A stretch of 5,995 nucleotides of DNA from an uncultured Clostridia bacterium (GCA_947626485.1 CANQSG010000121.1:1-5995), one strand, 5' to 3'. Shown: positions 1 through 5,817, counted from the stretch's first letter. Made by a program: numbers and translations. Notes: a model not told the origin generated them from the letters alone.

Positions 1-5
1 CTTCA

Positions 6-14
6 ATTATACCA
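6..14 (-). promoter_or_regulatory. Extended -10 promoter element reading left out of the window
   Basis: On the minus strand the bases read TGG-TATAAT, a perfect -10 hexamer with an extended TGn motif. No convincing -35 is found at 16-18 bp, which extended -10 promoters tolerate. Transcription would start at or beyond the left edge, so the gene it serves is outside the window. It would be divergent from the promoter at 99-127. Confidence 0.4.
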
Positions 15-98
15 CGTCTGCTATGGCTCTTTCTATATGTCCTATTTCATTTTACAATTAACCGGGCGCGGAAAACGCGGAAAACGGCAAAAAAAGAC

Positions 99-127
99 TT
101 GCATTTTGGCGCGCGGTGTGCTATACT
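99..127 (+). promoter_or_regulatory. Sigma-A-type promoter of the leader/CNNM gene
   Basis: TTGCAT (99-104) and TATACT (122-127) are separated by exactly 17 bp, and a TG at 119-120 gives an extended -10. The expected start of transcription is about position 134. An A-rich stretch and two tandem copies of GCGGAAAAC (68-76, 77-85) lie upstream. This is the best-formed promoter in the window and the only obvious one ahead of the CNNM-family gene at 402. Confidence 0.75.
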
Positions 128-133
128 GATGAC

Positions 134-283
134 AATTCTATCGAAAGGATGTTGAAGCGTCCGCATGGACACGAGCGAAGACAGCGATACGGATACAACC
201 CCCCGACCTTGTCGGCGGGACTGTTTTTCACTTGCAATCGCGGCATATCTATCCCTGTACCGCGGGGATAGATATGCCTTTTT
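134..283 (+). ncRNA. Structured leader RNA, possible attenuator or riboswitch of unknown class
   Basis: The segment lies between a strong promoter and a strong intrinsic terminator, and the next gene starts about 120 nt beyond. Visible local hairpins are 159-162/167-170 (GTCC/GGAC, 4-nt loop) and 203-207/211-215 (CCGAC/GTCGG), the latter extended by 200-202/217-219 around a bulged C and followed by a short T-run. Bases 184-195 can pair with 250-263 (11 pairs, one mismatch, 2-nt bulge). That pairing would consume the 5' arm and loop of the terminator, giving an antiterminator-like alternative fold. The sequence does not match the Mg2+ M-box, yybP-ykoY, T-box, TPP, lysine, cobalamin or GEMM consensus as I know them. 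It could instead be a free-standing small RNA of about 150 nt. No small reading frame with a good ribosome-binding site was noticed in it. Confidence 0.5.
242..283 (+). terminator. Intrinsic terminator in the leader
   Basis: A perfect 14-bp stem (242-255 with 265-278) closes a 9-nt loop and is followed by five T residues (279-283). It lies between the promoter at 99-127 and the gene at 402, so any transcript reaching the gene from that promoter must pass it. Bases 284-401 after it hold only a weak 8-bp inverted repeat (290-297/322-329) and the ribosome-binding site of the gene. Confidence 0.85.
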
Positions 284-401
284 GCGTTTCAAACGGCTTC
301 GTCACTGATCGGCAAAATCCCGCCGTTTGTCCGTTTTTCCACCCGCTTTCACACTCGCCCGCCGCCGCGCGCGGGGGCAAAAAGGAGTTTCACATTCCAC
401 C

Positions 402-1733
402 ATGGAACAACATACGATTTTAACCGTTCTCGTCATGGCGCTGCTGGTCGTCTTCTCGGCCTATTTCTCCGCGACCGAGACCGCGTTTTCCTCCCTCAAC
501 CGCACACGGCTCAAGTCGATGGCGGAAAAGGGCAGCCGCCGCGCCGCCCGCGCCTACGCGCTTTCGGAGCAGTACGACCGCCTGCTCTCGACCATCCTCA
601 TCGGCAACAACATCGTCAACATCGCGCTCGCCTCGATCGGCACCATGCTCTTCGTCGACCTCTGCCACAGCGAGAGCTACGGCGCGACGCTCTCGACCGT
701 CGTCATCACGGTCGTCGTGCTGATCTTCGGCGAGGTCTCCCCGAAGAGCCTGGCAAAGGACAATCCCGAGCGCTTCGCCATCTTCTCGGCGCCCATCATC
801 CGCACCCTGATCTGGATTTTGACGCCCCTCAATTTCCTGTTCACGCTCTGGAAAAAGATGCTCTCGAAGCTCTTCAAGGTCAAGGACGACCGCAAAATGA
901 CGCAGGATGAGCTGCTTATGCTCGTCGAGGAGGTCGCGCAGGACGGCAGCATCGACGAGGACGAGGGCAACCTGCTGCGCAGCGCCATCGAATTCACCGA
1001 CCGCGACGCCGAGGACATCCTCACCCATCGCGTCGACCTCGAGGCCGTGCCGATCACCGCCACGAAGGACGAGATCGCCGCCGTCTTTTCCGAGTCGCGC
1101 TTCTCCCGCATCCTCGTTTACGAGGACAGCATCGACAACATCGTCGGCGTGATCCACCTGAAGGATTTTTACGAGAAATCCGGCGTCACCGACCGCCCGA
1201 TCACCGAAATTCTGACGCCGCCGATCTTCGTGCCCCAGACCGTCAAGATCAGCGACCTGCTAAAGCTGCTGCAAAAGAACAAATCGCACATCGCCGTCAT
1301 CAGCGACGAATACGGCGGCACCCTCGGCATCGTCACGATGGAGGACATCCTCGAGGAGCTCGTCGGCGAGATCTGGGACGAGCACGACGAGGTCGTCGAG
1401 CCCTTCCGCCAGACCGGCGAGAAGACCTACCGCGTGCTTTGCAGCGCCGACCTCGACCGCATGTTCCAGTTTTTTGACGTCGAGTGCGAGACCGACTGCA
1501 CCTCGATCAGCGGCTGGGTGATGGAACGGCTCGGCCGCATTCCCGCCGTGGGCGACGGCTTCGTGTACGGCGGCCTGCGCTTCACCGTGACCGACACCGA
1601 CGACCGCCGCGTGCTCGAGATCGAGGTCGAACGGCTCGACGAAAAAGAGCTCGACGACGAGCTCACGCAGGACGGCGAACCGACCGACGGCGCGGCGGAA
1701 CCGCCCGAAAAGCCCGACGCCCCGCAGGGCTGA
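402..1733 (+). CDS. CNNM/CorC (HlyC)-family membrane protein with CBS domains, putative divalent-cation transport
   Basis: A 443-residue membrane protein of the hemolysin-C/CorC/CNNM family, whose members are linked to Mg2+ and Co2+ efflux or homeostasis; the haemolysin name is historical. Order of parts: an N-terminal CNNM (DUF21) membrane domain over residues 1-155, with hydrophobic segments near 6-24, 63-86, 97-116 and 130-150 and the conserved stretches SATETAFSS (23-31) and EVSPKSLAKDNPE (111-123); a linker with DEDEGNLLRSAIEF; two CBS domains (about 205-265 and 270-325, the second with DEYGGTLGIVTMEDILEELVG split over its core), which bind adenine nucleotides in relatives; and a CorC_HlyC domain (about 335-410). 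An acidic, proline-rich tail follows (413-443). I chose ATG 402 over an in-frame ATG at 327 because AAGGAG lies at 382-387 and the protein then starts at the membrane domain; the 14-nt spacing is long. Expression may depend on read-through of the leader terminator. Confidence 0.92.
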   Translation: MEQHTILTVLVMALLVVFSAYFSATETAFSSLNRTRLKSMAEKGSRRAARAYALSEQYDRLLSTILIGNNIVNIALASIGTMLFVDLCHSESYGATLSTVVITVVVLIFGEVSPKSLAKDNPERFAIFSAPIIRTLIWILTPLNFLFTLWKKMLSKLFKVKDDRKMTQDELLMLVEEVAQDGSIDEDEGNLLRSAIEFTDRDAEDILTHRVDLEAVPITATKDEIAAVFSESRFSRILVYEDSIDNIVGVIHLKDFYEKSGVTDRPITEILTPPIFVPQTVKISDLLKLLQKNKSHIAVISDEYGGTLGIVTMEDILEELVGEIWDEHDEVVEPFRQTGEKTYRVLCSADLDRMFQFFDVECETDCTSISGWVMERLGRIPAVGDGFVYGGLRFTVTDTDDRRVLEIEVERLDEKELDDELTQDGEPTDGAAEPPEKPDAPQG

Positions 1734-1738
1734 CCTGC

Positions 1739-1789
1739 AAAAAAATCCGCCCGTTTCCCGCAAAAGCGCGGGGCGGGCGGATTTTATTG
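1739..1789. terminator. Bidirectional intrinsic terminator between convergent genes
   Basis: A perfect 12-bp stem (1742-1753 with 1774-1785) encloses a second small stem (1757-1761 with 1768-1772). Rightward it ends in TTTTATT, and leftward in seven T residues (complement of 1739-1745). It serves the CNNM gene ending at 1733 and the amidase gene ending at 1784; the amidase stop codon lies within the right arm. Confidence 0.88.
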
Positions 1790-2500
1790 TGCTGTTGTTT
1801 TACCCGGGTCGCCCCGGTCGAGGTCGCGTCGGAAGGCGTCCCACGCCTCGGGGTGCCGGACGAAATAGCGCGGGCATTCCTTGCCGGTCACGTCGTAATG
1901 CCGGATCACGTCGCCCGCGTCCAGCCCGTAGGTGTCGCAGAGCCAGCGCACGAGCCGCAGCAGCGCCTGATAGGTCGCGTCGGTAAAGGCGCCGTCCTCG
2001 CCCGGGTGACAGCATTCGATCGAAATGGTGTCGTGGTTGCGCTGGGAGGAGGCGTAGGCGATCTCGTCGAGCGGGACGCATTGGATCACGGCGCCGTCCA
2101 TGCCGATGAGAAAATGGCTGCTGGCGTAGCGGTTGCGCAACCTTGCCAGCTGCTTGTAATAGCTGCGGTTCTGCTCGGCGGTCGTGCCGGGGTTGCCGAC
2201 GTAGTGGACGACGATGCCGTTGATGCGGGCGTCGATCGGGGTGCCCGGGCGGGAAAATTCGTTGACCGGCACGAAATCCCGCACCACCCAGTCGGGCATT
2301 TGCAGTGCCTCCTGCGCGATGCGGTTGCCGGTCTGCGGCGGGTCATTTCCGGTCGGCGCGCCGCCGGAAATGACGCAGGAACGCAGAAGCAGCGCGCTGC
2401 CCGCGACGGCGGCGCAGAGCAGCAGCAAGAGCACAAGCCGCACCGCCGGGCGCAGCCGGGTGCGGCGTTTTCTGTCGGAAACCGATGCGTGCCGTCCCAT
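1784..2500 (-). CDS. Membrane-anchored N-acetylmuramoyl-L-alanine amidase (Amidase_2 / T7 lysozyme fold)
   Basis: A 238-residue zinc amidase predicted to cut the bond between N-acetylmuramic acid and L-alanine of the peptidoglycan stem, acting outside the membrane. A basic N-terminus (KRRTRLRP) precedes one hydrophobic segment (about 20-39), read as a signal anchor; the Cys at 42 has Arg-Ser before it, so it is not a good lipobox. The catalytic domain spans about 70-225. Expected zinc ligands are His99 (VVHYVGN), His201 and Cys209 (HYDVTGKEC), with Lys207 matching the catalytic lysine of T7 lysozyme by spacing. SSHFLIGMDG (127-136) and NHDTISIE (155-162) are family motifs. The position of the T7 lysozyme tyrosine is Ser128 here. 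AGGAGG sits 8 nt before the ATG. It is 60 bp downstream of the kinase gene with no clear terminator between, so it may be co-transcribed or driven from the repeats at 2522-2549. Confidence 0.9.
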   Translation of the reverse strand: MGRHASVSDRKRRTRLRPAVRLVLLLLLCAAVAGSALLLRSCVISGGAPTGNDPPQTGNRIAQEALQMPDWVVRDFVPVNEFSRPGTPIDARINGIVVHYVGNPGTTAEQNRSYYKQLARLRNRYASSHFLIGMDGAVIQCVPLDEIAYASSQRNHDTISIECCHPGEDGAFTDATYQALLRLVRWLCDTYGLDAGDVIRHYDVTGKECPRYFVRHPEAWDAFRRDLDRGDPGKTTAQ

Positions 2501-2521
2501 CGCGGCGACCTCCTTTTCTTC

Positions 2522-2549
2522 TTATCATACGAAAATTATCATACGAAAA
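2522..2549 (-). promoter_or_regulatory. Perfect 14-bp tandem repeat, candidate VanR-like operator/promoter of the amidase gene
   Basis: Two contiguous identical copies of TTTTCGTATGATAA (minus strand) fill the gap between the kinase and amidase genes. Each holds CGTATGAT, which matches the CGTAAGAT in the regulator promoter (core CGTAWGAT), and TATGAT, a 5/6 match to a -10 hexamer. TCGTANGA also resembles the enterococcal VanR box as I remember it. The repeat ends only 21 nt before the start codon. If the nearer TATGAT is the -10, transcription would start about 2517, just before the AGGAGG. No good -35 is present, which would fit an activator-dependent promoter, but the geometry is tight and repression is also possible. 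Confidence 0.5.
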
Positions 2550-2560
2550 CCGGCGCGGCG

Positions 2561-3658
2561 TCAGACCGGCTGCACCGGGAGCCGGACGGTGAATTCGGTG
2601 GCCTCGAGGGTGCTCTCGACCGAAATCTCGCCGCCGTGCAGCTCGACGATCTGCCGCGCGATGGCGAGCCCCAGCCCCGCGCCGCCCGAGCCGGTGCCGC
2701 GGGCGGAATCGAGCCGGAAAAAGGCCTCGAAAATGCGGTCAAGCCGGTCGGGCGGAATGCGGTCGCCCCGGTTGCGCACCCGCACGCAGGCCTGCGCGCC
2801 GTCGCTTTCGGCGGTCAGCAGAATTTCGGTCTCGGGATAGGAATAATTGACGGCGTTGCGCAGCAGGTTGTCGAAGACCCGCATCAGCTTGTCCGCGTCG
2901 CCGATGAGGGGCAGCGCGGGCGGCAGCTCGCACCGGATGCGCAGCTGCTTTTCCTCGAGCACCGGCAGGAATTCGTCGGCGAGCTGGTCGAGCAGCCGCC
3001 GCAGGTCGATGCGGTTGTTTTCGAGGGTCATGGATTGCAGATTGTAGCGGGTGATCTCAAAAAATTCGTTGAGCAGCTGCTCGAGCCGGTAGGCCTTGTC
3101 GAGGGTGATCTCGGTGTATTTCGCGCGCTGCTCGACCGGCAGGTCGGGGCATTCTTTGAGCAGCGTCAGATACCCGATGACGGAGGTCAGCGGCGTTTTC
3201 AGATCGTGCGCGAGGTAGACGACGAGCGTGTTTTTGCGGGCTTCCGCCTCGTGCGCCGCCTGCTCCTTCTGGTCGATCGTATAGCGGACCTCGCGCAGCG
3301 CGACCTCGGTCATGCGGATGGCGGGCGGGAACTCCGCCGGCGGCGCGTCGCCGTTCGTCAGCGCCCCGACGGCATTGGTGACGGTGTCGAGATACCCGGC
3401 GGCGTCGGCGACGGCGTGCCAGCAGATGGCGATGACGCCGACGCAATAGAGGCAGTAGACGATCTCGGTGCGGTGGACGAGCAGGAATTCATAGGCGCTG
3501 CTGCGGATGCTGTTATAAAGAAATTCGAGCGTCACGCCGTTGAAAACGGTGTCCAGCACCCAGAGCAGCCCGGCGTAGAGCACCGAAAAAAGCAGCAGCT
3601 GAAAGCTGACGCGCAGCAAAATCGCCCGCTTGATCGACCGAGAAGGCTTATTTTCCAA
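2561..3658 (-). CDS. vanS: VanS-like sensor histidine kinase
   Basis: A 365-residue membrane histidine kinase that should phosphorylate the regulator encoded just upstream. Two membrane segments (about 12-36 and 66-82) flank a short external loop of about 30 residues; a linker/HAMP-like helix follows (about 83-140). The HisKA box is YLAHDLKTPLTSVIGYL with His151 as phosphoacceptor, characteristic of the VanS branch. The ATPase domain shows the N box DNLLRNAVNYS (263-273), a G1 region NRGDRIP with Asn296 where many kinases have Asp, the F box FEAFFRLD (310-317) and the G2 box GGAGLGLAIAR (325-335), so it looks active. The start is TTG at 3656-3658, overlapping the regulator gene by 11 nt; no ATG or GTG lies nearby in frame, and GGGGAG is 12 nt upstream, so translational coupling is likely. 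The symbol is family-level only: no resistance genes accompany it, and the signal sensed is unknown. Confidence 0.88.
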   Translation of the reverse strand: MENKPSRSIKRAILLRVSFQLLLFSVLYAGLLWVLDTVFNGVTLEFLYNSIRSSAYEFLLVHRTEIVYCLYCVGVIAICWHAVADAAGYLDTVTNAVGALTNGDAPPAEFPPAIRMTEVALREVRYTIDQKEQAAHEAEARKNTLVVYLAHDLKTPLTSVIGYLTLLKECPDLPVEQRAKYTEITLDKAYRLEQLLNEFFEITRYNLQSMTLENNRIDLRRLLDQLADEFLPVLEEKQLRIRCELPPALPLIGDADKLMRVFDNLLRNAVNYSYPETEILLTAESDGAQACVRVRNRGDRIPPDRLDRIFEAFFRLDSARGTGSGGAGLGLAIARQIVELHGGEISVESTLEATEFTVRLPVQPV

Positions 3659-4334
3659 TTTTGTATCCCACTCCCCAAACCGTTTTGATCCACTTCGGGT
3701 CGCGCGGCTTTTCGTGCAGCTTTTCGCGCAGGCGGCGGATGTGCACCATCACGGTGTTGTTGTTGTCGAGATATTTCTCGCCCCAGACCTTTTCAAACAG
3801 CTCCTCCGACGAGACGACGCGGCCGTCGGCCTCGCAGAGCAGCCAGAGGATGCGGAATTCGATGGGCGTCAGGCGAATTTCCTCGCCGTAAAGCGTGCAT
3901 TCGTGGGTGTCGCTGCGGATGATCAGGCCGCCGAAATCGAAGCAGGTCCCGTGCTCGGGCGCCGCGCCGTTATAGCGTGTGTAACGCCGCAGCTGCGCTT
4001 TGATGCGGGCGACGAGCACCAGCGGGCTGAAGGGCTTTGTGATGTAATCGTCGGCGCCGATGGCAAGGCCGGTGATCTTGTCGACGTCCTCCTGCCGTGC
4101 CGTCAGCATCAGGACGGGATAGGTGTAATGCTCCCGGATGCGGCGGCAAAGGGTGAAGCCGTCGACGTCGGGCAGCATCACGTCGAGCACCGCGAGGTCG
4201 AAGGGCCCCTGCGCGATCGCGTCGAGGGCGGCGGCGGAGGTGTAGCACTTGACGACCTCGTACCCCTCGTTTCGCAGGTAAATTTCCACGAGATCGGCGA
4301 TCTCCTTTTCGTCGTCCACCACCAGAATCCGCAT
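3648..4334 (-). CDS. vanR: VanR-like OmpR-family response regulator
   Basis: A 228-residue DNA-binding response regulator, partner of the overlapping kinase. The receiver domain (1-115) has the acidic pair Asp7/Asp8, phosphoacceptor Asp51 (LAVLDVMLP), Thr78 and Lys100 (ITKPF). The winged-helix OmpR/PhoB domain covers about 130-228 (LTPIEFRILWLL; VMVHIRRLREKL; IKTVWGVGYKI). Stretches such as EIADLVEIYL, VDKITGLAIGADDYITKPF and IKTVWGVGYKI are very close to enterococcal VanR. I took ATG 4334 rather than the in-frame ATG at 4397 because AAGGAGG lies 8 nt upstream and the protein then begins directly at MRILVVDDE; the longer form would also start upstream of the predicted promoter -10. The gene leads the minus-strand block, with a well-formed promoter and repeated TAAG boxes suggesting autoregulation. 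Family assignment is firm; a role in glycopeptide resistance is not shown. Confidence 0.92.
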   Translation of the reverse strand: MRILVVDDEKEIADLVEIYLRNEGYEVVKCYTSAAALDAIAQGPFDLAVLDVMLPDVDGFTLCRRIREHYTYPVLMLTARQEDVDKITGLAIGADDYITKPFSPLVLVARIKAQLRRYTRYNGAAPEHGTCFDFGGLIIRSDTHECTLYGEEIRLTPIEFRILWLLCEADGRVVSSEELFEKVWGEKYLDNNNTVMVHIRRLREKLHEKPRDPKWIKTVWGVGYKIGK

Positions 4335-4368
4335 GTATGCGCCCTCCTTACTTCTCCGGAATGCTTTT

Positions 4369-4397
4369 ATTGTACCAGAAAATCCGGGATTTTTCAT
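4369..4397 (-). promoter_or_regulatory. Promoter of the VanR/VanS-like operon
   Basis: On the minus strand ATGAAA (4392-4397) and TACAAT (4369-4374) are 17 bp apart, with an extended -10 TGG at 4375-4377. Transcription should start near 4362, giving a leader of about 28 nt carrying AAGGAGG. The -35 matches consensus at four of six positions and abuts the TAAG boxes, as expected for a promoter helped by an OmpR-family activator. Confidence 0.7.
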
Positions 4398-4435
4398 CTT
4401 ATTTTTCTCTTAAAAATCTTACGTTTTTCTTAAAA
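4396..4435 (-). promoter_or_regulatory. Tandem 20-bp repeat with four TAAG boxes, candidate autoregulatory operator
   Basis: Two contiguous 20-bp units (4396-4415 and 4416-4435) agree at 17 of 20 positions. On the minus strand they present four TAAG boxes at 4429-4432, 4418-4421, 4409-4412 and 4398-4401, with starts 11, 9 and 11 bp apart, close to one helical turn. They run from about -36 to -70 relative to the predicted start, directly upstream of the -35. The distal unit contains CGTAAGAT, shared with the repeat ahead of the amidase gene. Confidence 0.6.
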
Positions 4436-4441
4436 GGCGAC

Positions 4442-4490
4442 AAAAGCCGACCGGAAACGGCGGTTCGGCGCGCGCCCGGTCGGCTTTTTT
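4442..4490 (-). terminator. Intrinsic terminator after the P-loop ATPase gene
   Basis: A perfect 13-bp stem (4442-4454 with 4476-4488) closes a 21-nt loop, 11 bp past the stop codon of the gene ending at 4501. On the minus strand the stem ends in TTTT then GTCGCC and TTTT, so the T-tract is modest. The plus-strand T-run (4485-4490) is better, but no plus-strand gene leads into it. It insulates the operator at 4396-4435 from upstream transcription. Confidence 0.72.
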
Positions 4491-4500
4491 AAAAAATTTG

Positions 4501-5580
4501 TCAGGCGAGAAAATCGGTCGTCAGCCGCTCGGCGACGGCGTCGACCTTCGCGAAATCCATCGCGCGGATGTAATAACGCTCGATCTCGTCGTGCACCGCC
4601 TTGGCAGCCGCGACCGCCTCCCCCGCCGCCTGTAACAGCTCGGCCTGCGCCCGGCGGTGGAAGGAAAGCCGCCCGCGTTTTTCGTGCAGCGCCGCCATGT
4701 CGGTGAAGCGGCGGGCGTGGATGCGCCGCCCCGCGGGGTCGAGGTGGGTGTAGCGCCCCTCGGTGCAGAAGGCCAGACCCGCGCCGGGGATCAAAATGTG
4801 CTCGACCGCGTCGGGCAGCAGCAGACTGCGGCAGGTGACGATCTCCTGCCCGCGCTGCAACGCGATCTCCCGCACGACCGACAGCACCGCGCCGCGCGCC
4901 GCGCCGTAGGGGTCACAGAGCACGACGACCCTGCCGCAGGTCTTTTCGACGGTCGAGCGGAAAAAGACCAGACCCTGCGGGGTCATGCCGCTCAAATACC
5001 GCTCCCATTCCCGCCCCGGCGAACCGGCGCGCTTCGGGATCAGGCGGGCGGCGAGGCCGGCGGCGAACTGCGCCGCTTTTTCGAGGTCGGTGCAGGAAAG
5101 CGCGATCTGGCAGCTCTCCCGCGCGAGCTGTCCCGCCGCCGTGAGATACCGCGTCGCCCGCGCGTGCAGCGCCTGATTTTCGCGGCAGAGCGCGATGATC
5201 TTCTTCTCGTTGCCGGCAAAGGCGTCGTCGCGCCAGCAGTCGCCGAGGTTGACGATGCGCTCGCAGACGCCGGGGTAACGCGGCTCGACGACGTGGGGCG
5301 CCGTCCCGTCCAGAATAATCTTCTTTTCGTCGGGCAGCAGCACGGCGTCAAGCGACGCGGGGTCGGAGCTGCAGGGCGAGAGCTCGACCCGCTTCCCCGC
5401 CCCGGCCGCCGCCGCGGCGAGCCGTTTCATCAGCGAGGATTTCCCGGTGCCGGGCCCGCCCTTGATGATCCAGGCGCGCCAGCCGTCGGTCGGGTCGTAA
5501 TTGTCGGCAAAGCGCGACCGGAACCCGCCCGGCGCGTTCGCCCCCAAAAAGTACATCGGCAGCGTGTTGAAATCGAACAT
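4501..5580 (-). CDS. PRK06851-like duplicated P-loop ATPase, function unknown
   Basis: A 359-residue soluble protein resembling a Firmicutes family of paired P-loop NTPase domains with no established role. Domain 1 opens with YFLGANAPGGF (10-20), then Walker A GGPGTGKSS (41-49), a CSSDP...LDAVLLP segment (70-83), DGTAPHVVEPRYPG (91-104) and VNLGDCW (110-116), then a mostly helical stretch. Domain 2 repeats the plan: GMTPQGLVFF (198-207), CDPYGAARG (222-230) where a Walker A should be, and C...PDAVEHILIP (250-265). The C-terminal HDEIERYYIRAMDF (330-343) is another family motif. The second P-loop has lost the GK-S/T residues, so probably only domain 1 binds nucleotide. Three clustered ATGs are possible: GGAGG is 1 nt from 5589, 4 nt from 5586 and 10 nt from 5580, so I chose 5580. 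It is a monocistronic gene with its own terminator. Confidence 0.8.
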   Translation of the reverse strand: MFDFNTLPMYFLGANAPGGFRSRFADNYDPTDGWRAWIIKGGPGTGKSSLMKRLAAAAAGAGKRVELSPCSSDPASLDAVLLPDEKKIILDGTAPHVVEPRYPGVCERIVNLGDCWRDDAFAGNEKKIIALCRENQALHARATRYLTAAGQLARESCQIALSCTDLEKAAQFAAGLAARLIPKRAGSPGREWERYLSGMTPQGLVFFRSTVEKTCGRVVVLCDPYGAARGAVLSVVREIALQRGQEIVTCRSLLLPDAVEHILIPGAGLAFCTEGRYTHLDPAGRRIHARRFTDMAALHEKRGRLSFHRRAQAELLQAAGEAVAAAKAVHDEIERYYIRAMDFAKVDAVAERLTTDFLA

Positions 5581-5609
5581 ATGCATCATCCCTCCAAGCG
5601 TTCTGACAC

Positions 5610-5639
5610 ATATTATTCATTTGCGGGGGATGGGGTCAC
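5610..5639 (-). promoter_or_regulatory. Possible promoter of the P-loop ATPase gene
   Basis: On the minus strand GTGACC (5634-5639) and TAATAT (5610-5615) are 18 bp apart, placing a start of transcription around 5603, just upstream of GGAGG at 5591-5595. Both hexamers match consensus only partly. It is the only AT-rich patch ahead of this gene. Confidence 0.4.
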
Positions 5640-5643
5640 AGAG

Positions 5644-5698
5644 TTTTTGCGGCTTTTTGCGGAAAATGCAGCCGAGCCCGCGCCGCGCTGCGGCGCGG
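5644..5698. repeat. Short direct repeat and strong GC hairpin
   Basis: TTTTTGCGG occurs twice (5644-5652 and 5654-5662). A perfect 9-bp GC stem with a 3-nt loop follows (5678-5686 with 5690-5698). The hairpin has no T-run on either side, so it is not an obvious terminator. No coding signal is seen here. Confidence 0.6.
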
Positions 5699-5710
5699 TA
5701 GTGAAGAACT

Positions 5711-5731
5711 AAGAGTGAAGAGTGAAGAGTG
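5711..5731 (+). repeat. Three tandem copies of heptamer AAGAGTG
   Basis: AAGAGTG is repeated exactly at 5711-5717, 5718-5724 and 5725-5731, between the GC hairpin on its left and a cluster of hairpins on its right. It is non-coding and may mark the edge of a dispersed intergenic repeat. Confidence 0.75.
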
Positions 5732-5736
5732 TCGGT

Positions 5737-5783
5737 GTCCGCTGCGCGGACGGATAAATCCATGTGCCCGCAGGGCAAACATG
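5737..5783. repeat. Cluster of three adjacent small hairpins
   Basis: Three inverted repeats stand side by side: GTCCGC/GCGGAC (5737-5742/5746-5751), GGAT/ATCC (5752-5755/5758-5761), and CATG+TGCCC / GGGCA+CATG (5761-5769/5773-5783, with a 2-nt bulge). The last two share base 5761, so they may not form together. The pattern resembles a palindromic intergenic element rather than a gene. Confidence 0.55.
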
Positions 5784-5817
5784 AAACGGCGGCGGATCGG
5801 GAAAAGCGAGGAATATC

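Noticed and set aside
134..241. Assignment of the leader to a named metal riboswitch (M-box, yybP-ykoY) or T-box
   Set aside because: The conserved cores of those classes, as I know them, are not present. Only the terminator and possible antiterminator are supported.
47..292. An 81-codon minus-strand open frame across the leader
   Set aside because: It runs antisense through a promoter, a leader and a terminator stem, with no ribosome-binding site or motif.
290..337. A second terminator (8-bp inverted repeat 290-297/322-329, then TTTTT)
   Set aside because: The loop is 24 nt, the stem is short and the T-run is offset by several bases, so it is weak compared with the terminator at 242-283.
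327..401. A 25-residue N-terminal extension of the CNNM protein from ATG 327
   Set aside because: There is no ribosome-binding site ahead of 327, the extension is Arg-rich and unlike a family N-terminus, and AAGGAG lies between 327 and the ATG at 402.
2375..2500. Lipoprotein signal in the amidase (Cys42)
   Set aside because: The residues before the cysteine are Leu-Arg-Ser, and an arginine there does not fit a lipobox; a simple signal anchor is more likely.
1484..3688. A 734-codon plus-strand open frame running opposite the amidase and kinase genes
   Set aside because: It starts inside the CNNM gene without a ribosome-binding site, crosses the terminator, and its product is an Arg/Val/Asp-rich string with no recognisable domain. 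It is an antisense shadow typical of GC-rich DNA; the minus-strand genes have clear family motifs.
4657..5712. A 351-codon plus-strand open frame opposite the P-loop ATPase gene
   Set aside because: No ribosome-binding site or recognisable motif is present, and the opposite strand encodes a protein with Walker A and family motifs.
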